Assembly (NCBI GenBank): GCA_009731425.1 | Contig: AP018794.1 | Coordinates: 248,001 to 312,000 of the forward strand | Source: Lachnospiraceae bacterium KM106-2 | Lineage (GTDB): Bacteria > Bacillota > Clostridia > Lachnospirales > Lachnospiraceae | Length of the DNA stretch: 64,000 bases | Reading direction: 5' to 3' | In this document: one piece after another, positions 58,440 through 64,000 of the stretch | Layout of the letters: each line of letters opens with the position of its first letter | How positions within the stretch are numbered: the first letter of the stretch is position 1 | The notes under the pieces: generated by a model | The model's database searches: none | Seen by the model: only the letters and a program-made list of their open reading frames with translations | Told to the model about the DNA's origin: nothing | Made by a program: the position numbers and the translations under genes

Positions 58440-59963
58440 CTATAAGCTATTAAGGTGTCGATTGATTCGGTAGCTGTAGCTTAATTGGAATCGTTCTTCG
58501 TCCTCTTTTAAATCAATGTTGGTGAGAGCAATGATCTTTTCAATGCGGTAAGAGAGGCTGTTTCGGTGGATGAACAGAGCGCTGGCGGTCTCTTTTGCAT
58601 TGCAGTTCTTTTCTAAATACATCGAGAGGGTATGATAAAGTTCGGTGTTATTTTCGCGGTCATAGTTTGTCAAGATAGCCAGAGCAGGGTGTAATACACC
58701 AGAAAGAATCTCCTTGTTATCAATCTGTGACAAAAGATAATAGAAGCGATACTGACTAAAATATATGATCTCAGAATGAGAGATCAAAGGGCTACAGGTA
58801 CGAATTAGATCCAGACATAAGCGATATTGCTTCTTTACATGAGCAAATGAGGAGAATTTGTCACTGCAGGCAATCTTAATATGTGCATTTTGAAAGAATG
58901 ATGTTAATCCTTCTTCTTGTAAAGGAGAGAAGGATACCGGATCGTTTAGCGGCTGTAGCATGACGATCGCGTGTTCATACTCTGTGATATAGGCACTAGG
59001 AAATAAGGCAAGAAGCTGCTCTTTAATGAAGGGAGATACAATAGTAGTATCTGAATAGCTATCGAATAGGATGGTCACAAGCCTCATGTTAGGAGGAGTC
59101 TTTAGAGAAGCGGTCTTCATTCGGACTTCGATATTCATCATGCTTTCTTCGTTCAAAAGCTGATAAAGGATCGTCTCTTTCATGGAACCGTGAATTCCAT
59201 GAAAATTAGGAAGTTTACTTAGTGTAATACTGGCATTTTCTGAAATCTTAGGAAGCAGTTGATAATGGGAATGCTCTACTTCCTGATTAGAATTAAGCAT
59301 GATAATATAGCCGATCAAAGAGTGATGCCAGAACATATTGCAAAAAACTTTTGTATACGGAGAGACAGGACAGGTGATCGGATAAGCTTGTCGTCCGGTT
59401 GAACTGCCTCCTTGTGTGGCGAAAAGTTCATTTACTGCGAGGATGAATTCATAAGTGCAATAGCCTGTCTTAACGGTTTCGCTCCAGAAGACATCTTTAA
59501 TCGGATAGGTATTTGATGAGCATAAAATTTTATAGCTTGTATCCAGTACGATTAAAGGGTTATGAACCATAAGAGATGCTTCATCGATTAATTTTTGTAA
59601 ACTTTCATTTTGAAGATTCAAGGACAGTAATTTGGAGTAGTTAGCAGTAAACGTAAGATCTTGATAGAATAATTCATTTACTTCATTAAAAAGTGTTGTT
59701 AGATCGCAATCATTAATAAAGGCGATATTATGTAAGGAGGTATCCACTTGTGGTTGTATGTCACCACAGAGTAAGATGGAAATAGGAAGATCTGGATAGA
59801 TTAAGTCTTGTGCAGACTGCCCAATATATAAAGTATCACTTTCCCATTCCACGGGAGGTGCCATCATTAATTTGATTGAGGTTATGATAGAGTCTGGATT
59901 GTTTGTAAAAGCAGTTACTACATGGGTTTCATCTATAGTTGTTAGAAATTCTGATATGGTCAT
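58440..59963 (-). CDS. PucR/CdaR-like transcriptional regulator
   Basis: 507 residues. The N-terminal part is a PucR-like sensor region; the C-terminal HTH_30 lies in LSMYLEKNCNAKETASALFI then HRNSLSYRIEKI (~455-490), the usual PucR recognition helix. Such proteins control purine, sugar-acid or flavin-enzyme genes. Divergent from the OYE reductase at 60114 across 150 nt with inverted repeats, so that reductase is its probable target. Confidence 0.9.
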   Translation of the reverse strand: MTISEFLTTIDETHVVTAFTNNPDSIITSIKLMMAPPVEWESDTLYIGQSAQDLIYPDLPISILLCGDIQPQVDTSLHNIAFINDCDLTTLFNEVNELFYQDLTFTANYSKLLSLNLQNESLQKLIDEASLMVHNPLIVLDTSYKILCSSNTYPIKDVFWSETVKTGYCTYEFILAVNELFATQGGSSTGRQAYPITCPVSPYTKVFCNMFWHHSLIGYIIMLNSNQEVEHSHYQLLPKISENASITLSKLPNFHGIHGSMKETILYQLLNEESMMNIEVRMKTASLKTPPNMRLVTILFDSYSDTTIVSPFIKEQLLALFPSAYITEYEHAIVMLQPLNDPVSFSPLQEEGLTSFFQNAHIKIACSDKFSSFAHVKKQYRLCLDLIRTCSPLISHSEIIYFSQYRFYYLLSQIDNKEILSGVLHPALAILTNYDRENNTELYHTLSMYLEKNCNAKETASALFIHRNSLSYRIEKIIALTNIDLKEDEERFQLSYSYRINRHLNSL

Positions 59964-59981
59964 TAGGAGCCCTCTCTTTTT

Positions 59982-60021
59982 GCGTTATTTTTGTCTATTT
60001 TACTATTGTGCATAACGCACA
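59982..60021. promoter_or_regulatory. inverted repeats between pucR and reductase genes
   Basis: GCGTTAT (59982-59988) and ATAACGC (60012-60018) form a spaced 7-bp inverted repeat; the second arm overlaps a compact palindrome TGTGC-ATAAC-GCACA (60007-60021). Candidate PucR sites. Confidence 0.5.
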
Positions 60022-60113
60022 GTCAAGTAAATGTTTTTTCATGCAGTGATCATGATTAACTTCTTAGAATGGCATGTTAAAATAATGACAATCATACGAG
60101 CAAAGGAGAGAAA

Positions 60114-62054
60114 ATGAGTATGAAGTATTCGAAAATGTTTCAAACAGGAAGAATTGGAAGATTAGAGATCAAGAACAGAACAGTGATGCCTGCGATGGGA
60201 GTAAACTTAGCAAATCCTACAGGAGAAGCTAGTCCAGAGATCATTCGTTATTACGAGGAGCGCGCTAAAGGTGGAGTTGGCCTTATTATTACAGAAGTAA
60301 CAAGAGTGGATGATGTGACAGGTGTTGGTACCACGAATCAACTTGCAGTGACAAAACTTAGTCAGATCGCATGGTTAGAAAGACTGATTGATACCGTTCA
60401 CAAATATGATACAAAAATGTTTGTGCAATTACATCATCCAGGTCGCCAGACAAGCAGTGCATTATGTAACGGAGAACAAATTGTTGCTCCTTCCGAAGTA
60501 ATGTGCCAGGTAACACAAGAGATGCCTCGTGCTTTAAGCAATGAGGAATGTAAAGAGATGATCGGAAAGTTCGTACAAGGTGCTGCGTTTGCACAGGCAG
60601 CAGGAGCTGACGGTGTCGAGATCCATGCTGCTCATGGTTATTTAGTAAATGAATTCTTATCCCCTCATACAAACAAAAGAACAGATGAGTATGGTGGAAG
60701 TTATGAGAATCGTATGCGCTTCTTGTTAGAGATCATTGCTGGAATTCGTGCAGTCTGTGGTCCAAACTTCCCTATTAGTGTACGATTAAGTGCAGATGAA
60801 TTCATGCCAGATGGTTTAACCGGCGAAGATACTGTACAGATTGCAAAAGATTTAGAAAAAGCTGGAGTTGATGCGATCAACATCAGTACTGGTATTTATG
60901 AAAGCATGGCAACCATTGTAGAGCCAGGTAGTTATCAAGAAGGCTGGAAGAAGCAATATGCCACTGCAGTGAAAAAAGCAGTATCCATTCCAGTTATTGC
61001 AGTTAATAATATTAAAAAGCCAGAGACAGCAGAACAATTATTAGAAGAAGAGGTTTGTGATTTTGTTGGATTAGGACGTAGTTTACTTGCAGATCCTGAA
61101 TTCGTAAATAAGGCTGCCTCTGATAAAGAAAATGAGATCCGCAGTTGTATCGGATGTCTTTTCTGTTTCGGACACTTAGGCGCAGGCGGTCATATTAAAT
61201 GTGCCGTAAATCCAAGATGTGGCCGTGAGTTAGAATATGCGGATTACAAAAAGGATGGAAATGGACAGACTGTTGCAGTGATCGGCGGAGGCCCAGCTGG
61301 TATGCAAGCTGCCAGAGTATTGGCAAAACGTGATTATAACGTTGTTCTATTTGACGAAGGAAGCAAATTAGGCGGAACTTTAAATGTAGCAGATAAGCCA
61401 TTATTAAAAGATAAGATCACAACGCTTGTTGATCATATGTCAGCACAGATGAACCGAGAAAATATCGAAGTAAGATTAAATACGAAAGCAACGGTAGAGA
61501 TGGTAAAAGAGTTAAATCCAAGTGCTGTCTTTCTTGCTGCTGGTGCGACACCAATCGTTCCTCCAATTGATGGAATCAAAGGAAGCAATGTTGTCACTGC
61601 AGAATCGGTATTAAAAGGTGAAGCAAGGGTAACAGGTAAGGTTGCTGTGATCGGTTCTGGTTTGACAGGTTGTGAAACAGCAGAATTATTAGCTTCTAAG
61701 GGCCATAAGATTACCTTAGTTGAAATGGCTCCAAAGATTGGTGGAAGTATCAATCCAACCATCTTTATGGATTTAATGTCAAGATTTAATAAATTTGAAC
61801 CAGTTATGTTACCAGGACATCAATTGGTGAAAGTAAGTGAACATGGGGTTGCAGTAAAAGAAGTTACCTCTGGTGAAGTAAAAGAAGTAGAAGCGGATAC
61901 GATCGTATTGGCATTAGGTGTTTCTCCACGCAGAACATTAGTGGAAGAATTTAAACAAGCATTTGATACAGTTCGAGTGATTGGAGATGCCTCAAGAGGC
62001 GGAAGAATCGTAGAAGCAGTTGCAGATGGTTTTGGAAAAGCATTTGTATTGTAG
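60114..62054 (+). CDS. OYE-type NADH:flavin oxidoreductase with 4Fe-4S and FAD/NAD domains
   Basis: 646 residues: an old-yellow-enzyme FMN barrel (~1-340; EIHAAHGYLVNEFLSPHTN, KRTDEYGGSYENR), a 4Fe-4S site Cys345-Cys348-Cys351-Cys363, then an FAD/NAD(P) disulfide-reductase-like half with VAVIGGGPAGMQAA and VAVIGSGLTGCETAE. This is the 2,4-dienoyl-CoA reductase / enoate reductase / BaiCD / trimethylamine-dehydrogenase architecture. Reduces activated C=C bonds with NAD(P)H. The substrate cannot be told. GGAG precedes the ATG. It is an intact relative of the remnant at 13732. Confidence 0.93.
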   Translation: MSMKYSKMFQTGRIGRLEIKNRTVMPAMGVNLANPTGEASPEIIRYYEERAKGGVGLIITEVTRVDDVTGVGTTNQLAVTKLSQIAWLERLIDTVHKYDTKMFVQLHHPGRQTSSALCNGEQIVAPSEVMCQVTQEMPRALSNEECKEMIGKFVQGAAFAQAAGADGVEIHAAHGYLVNEFLSPHTNKRTDEYGGSYENRMRFLLEIIAGIRAVCGPNFPISVRLSADEFMPDGLTGEDTVQIAKDLEKAGVDAINISTGIYESMATIVEPGSYQEGWKKQYATAVKKAVSIPVIAVNNIKKPETAEQLLEEEVCDFVGLGRSLLADPEFVNKAASDKENEIRSCIGCLFCFGHLGAGGHIKCAVNPRCGRELEYADYKKDGNGQTVAVIGGGPAGMQAARVLAKRDYNVVLFDEGSKLGGTLNVADKPLLKDKITTLVDHMSAQMNRENIEVRLNTKATVEMVKELNPSAVFLAAGATPIVPPIDGIKGSNVVTAESVLKGEARVTGKVAVIGSGLTGCETAELLASKGHKITLVEMAPKIGGSINPTIFMDLMSRFNKFEPVMLPGHQLVKVSEHGVAVKEVTSGEVKEVEADTIVLALGVSPRRTLVEEFKQAFDTVRVIGDASRGGRIVEAVADGFGKAFVL

Positions 62055-62084
62055 TAAAATAGAATCCGAAAAAAGTTAATTAAG

Positions 62085-62141
62085 AAAGTGCCGATTATGT
62101 ATTTCTTATTTCTATAAGAAAAACATTGTCGGCACTTTTTT
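62085..62141 (+). terminator. long terminator hairpin
   Basis: About 24 pairs closed by AAAGTGCCGA / TCGGCACTTT, one mismatch and small bulges, loop TTCT, six T. Confidence 0.9.
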
Positions 62142-62218
62142 GTAACAATTTGAAATATGAAGAAGAGAGGTCTATAATAAGTTCGGATAAAAATCGTACG
62201 GATCAAGGAGAACGAAAG

Positions 62219-63169
62219 ATGAAAGAGAGAGTCAGCTATTTTGATAATGCGAAGTTAATTTTAATTTGTTTTGTTGTGTTAGGACATCTTATCGAGCCGG
62301 TATATAACTCTACTCAGATGAATGGAGTTGTGATGAACTTTATCTATTTATTTCATATGCCTGCTTTTATTTTTATATCGGGATACTTTGCCAAAGCTGG
62401 ATTTGAAGAAGGATGGATGAATAAGATCATAAAGCGTTATCTACTTCCTTATCTATGTTTACAGCTTTTATTTATTGCTTATACCAAGTGGATCAATGTA
62501 GGAAGCTATCAATTTGACCTCTCCATTCCTTATTATACCTTCTGGTATCTTTTTGCGATGGCAGTATGGTCGATCACATTAAAGATTGTAACGGTAGCGA
62601 AACTGAATATCAAAACCATACTAGTGGGTTCAATTATTATAGGAATTCTAGTGGGATATTTAGATATCCTTCCTGTAAAGTTCAGTGTGACAAGAATCGT
62701 GATCTTTTTTCCTTATTATTTAATGGGATATTACTTTAAAGAGCATCACTATCAACCACAAGACATAATTAAGAGTAAGTATTTGGCTGTATTTATATTA
62801 GCAGTGATGATCCTCTTCCTTTGGTTGTTTGACAGGGAAGTTGATATCAAATGGCTTTATTGCAATGCACAGTATGATGATATGCATGTGGCGGGGATTG
62901 GAGCGGGACTTGATCGACTCTTGTTGTATGTAGGTCAGATGATCGCTATGTTTAGTATTTTTGCCATTGTTCCAACAAAGAAGACGGTCTATACTTCGTT
63001 AGGAAGAAATACATTTACAATTTATATTTTACATGGATTTCTCGTGAAATTATTTGTAGCGTTCGATTATTACGATCACATGACTTTATTAAAATACATA
63101 TTTTTAGTGCCATTATTGATATTAATGGTAGAATTATTGGGGAAAAAGAAGATTCCCGTATTTAATTAA
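62219..63169 (+). CDS. acyltransferase-3 family membrane protein
   Basis: 316 residues with about nine to ten membrane helices. N-terminal YFDNAKLILICFVVLGHLIE with the catalytic-type His, FIYLFHMPAFIFISGYF, and near the end GRNTFTIYILHGF. Acyltransferase-3 proteins O-acetylate cell-surface sugars or peptidoglycan. AAGGAG precedes ATG 62219. Acceptor unknown. Confidence 0.9.
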   Translation: MKERVSYFDNAKLILICFVVLGHLIEPVYNSTQMNGVVMNFIYLFHMPAFIFISGYFAKAGFEEGWMNKIIKRYLLPYLCLQLLFIAYTKWINVGSYQFDLSIPYYTFWYLFAMAVWSITLKIVTVAKLNIKTILVGSIIIGILVGYLDILPVKFSVTRIVIFFPYYLMGYYFKEHHYQPQDIIKSKYLAVFILAVMILFLWLFDREVDIKWLYCNAQYDDMHVAGIGAGLDRLLLYVGQMIAMFSIFAIVPTKKTVYTSLGRNTFTIYILHGFLVKLFVAFDYYDHMTLLKYIFLVPLLILMVELLGKKKIPVFN

Positions 63170-63236
63170 CTAGACCATAATACAATTATCGATTATAATA
63201 AAAAAACGAAATAAACTAGGATTTAGGAGAATATAG

Positions 63237-64000
63237 ATGAAGTTTTATTTTGCTCCAATGGAAGGAGTTACTGGCTATAATTATCGAAATGCCCATCATG
63301 CTTATTTTCGAGGAGTCGATAAATATTTTACGCCATTTATTGTAACAAATCAGAGTATTAAGTTAAGGACGAGAGAGTTAGAGGATATTCGTCCGGATCA
63401 TAACGAAGGCTTAACAGTAGTGCCACAGATTTTAAGCAACCAAGCGCATGATTTTATTGAAACAGCAAAACGGATCGTACAATTAGGTTATGATGAAATC
63501 AACCTTAATTTGGGATGTCCATCAGGAACTGTAGTTGCTAAACATCGAGGATCAGGATTTTTGTCACAGATTGAGGAACTAGATCGTTTCTTAGATGAAG
63601 TGATAAGAGCTGATGTAGCAAAATTGTCAATTAAAACGCGAATTGGAGTAGAAGATCCAACAGAGTTTTATAAACTATTAGAAATCTATAATCGTTACCC
63701 ACTAGAAGAATTGATCATTCATCCACGAATTCAGAAGCAATATTATAAAGGAACTCCGGACCTTGAAATCTTTGGGTATGCCCTTGGACATAGTAAGAAT
63801 CCTATTTGTTACAATGGTGATATTAACACGGTGGAGGATTACCAGAAGTTCATGGCGCAGTTTCCACAAGTGGACCGTGTTATGATCGGCAGAGGGGCAC
63901 TTGCCAATCCAGCTTTATTCCAGGAGATCAAAGGGGAAGAAGGGCTTGATAAAGAGACATTCAGACAATTTCATTCTATGATCTGTGAGGGATATGAAGA
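63237..64000 (+). CDS. tRNA-dihydrouridine synthase (3' truncated by window edge)
   Basis: The first 254 codons of a Dus flavoenzyme. FMN-site start YFAPMEGVTGYNYRNAH, catalytic Cys in NLNLGCPSGTVVAKHRGSGF, KTRIG, IHPRIQKQYYKG, YNGDI and MIGRGALANP are in the right order. Reduces uridine in tRNA D-loops with NADPH. GGAG lies nine bases before ATG 63237. The C-terminal helical tRNA-binding domain continues outside the window. Confidence 0.93.
   Translation, partial: MKFYFAPMEGVTGYNYRNAHHAYFRGVDKYFTPFIVTNQSIKLRTRELEDIRPDHNEGLTVVPQILSNQAHDFIETAKRIVQLGYDEINLNLGCPSGTVVAKHRGSGFLSQIEELDRFLDEVIRADVAKLSIKTRIGVEDPTEFYKLLEIYNRYPLEELIIHPRIQKQYYKGTPDLEIFGYALGHSKNPICYNGDINTVEDYQKFMAQFPQVDRVMIGRGALANPALFQEIKGEEGLDKETFRQFHSMICEGYE

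Noticed and set aside
60114..62054. Identification as bilirubin reductase (BilR) or BaiCD
   Set aside because: The architecture fits several OYE-FAD enzymes; the active site HAAHGYL is generic and no bil or bai neighbours are present, so only the family is called.

Overview
The window is AT-rich DNA from a low-GC Gram-positive anaerobe, most likely a Lachnospiraceae/Clostridium-cluster-XIVa type Firmicute. The evidence is: AGGAGG-type ribosome sites on most genes, short hairpin-plus-U-tract terminators, frequent TTG/GTG starts, and clostridial families (PF06541 membrane protein, DUF1836, DUF5050, DUF4405, YitT, DegV, EFR1-type flavodoxin-ferredoxins). No rRNA, tRNA, CRISPR array or intact insertion sequence was seen. 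Identification rests on reading motifs only; no database was searched.

Layout. (1) 1-4.3 kb: end of a sensor kinase, a small membrane protein, an unknown protein and an RlmI-like rRNA methyltransferase. (2) 4.3-20.7 kb: a redox island with two LysR regulators, two aldo/keto reductases, two iron-type alcohol dehydrogenases, two Isf-like iron-sulfur flavoproteins, an EFR1-type protein, a flavin reductase, hydrolases, a cupin and a carboxymuconolactone-decarboxylase-like protein. It also has three flavodoxin-domain proteins that are membrane-anchored or lipoproteins, one of them translationally coupled to a multi-His DUF4405 membrane protein. The island holds several decayed genes (flavodoxin, old-yellow-enzyme C-terminus, lipoprotein leader) and is followed by a broken RepA_N-type replication initiator (about 21 kb). 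With its ATC-poor isoleucine codons this suggests horizontal acquisition. (3) 21.4-44 kb: mostly chromosomal housekeeping: ASCH, MBL and GNAT proteins, an XRE regulator, PheA, HtrA, a lipase, an Mrr-like nuclease, an Lrp-aminotransferase pair, YitT, a FliD-like orphan, a lone substrate-binding lipoprotein, two tandem DegV genes (one with a large internal deletion) opposite a TetR regulator, PcrA, DUF1836, YerC, PHP, DMT and RlmD. (4) 44-49.5 kb: a MATE pump, a tiny gene behind a near-consensus SOS box, a class-V aminotransferase, and a two-gene TIR-like plus SLATT/DUF4231 cassette that looks like an antiphage/conflict system, beside a phage-type small gene. (5) 49.5-64 kb: YdbC, DinG-like helicase, a dicarboxylate symporter, YfcE phosphoesterase, three unknown proteins, a FecCD-type ABC importer, a PucR regulator divergent from an OYE/FAD/4Fe-4S reductase, an acyltransferase and a partial Dus.

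The most unusual items are: a ~183-nt multi-hairpin element present twice in opposite orientation (36452-36635 and 45748-45929) with compensatory base changes in three stems, each copy directly after a terminator; the TIR-SLATT cassette; and the exported-flavodoxin redox island, whose three flavodoxins share a VDA(T/I)SSAS insertion in the FMN-phosphate loop.
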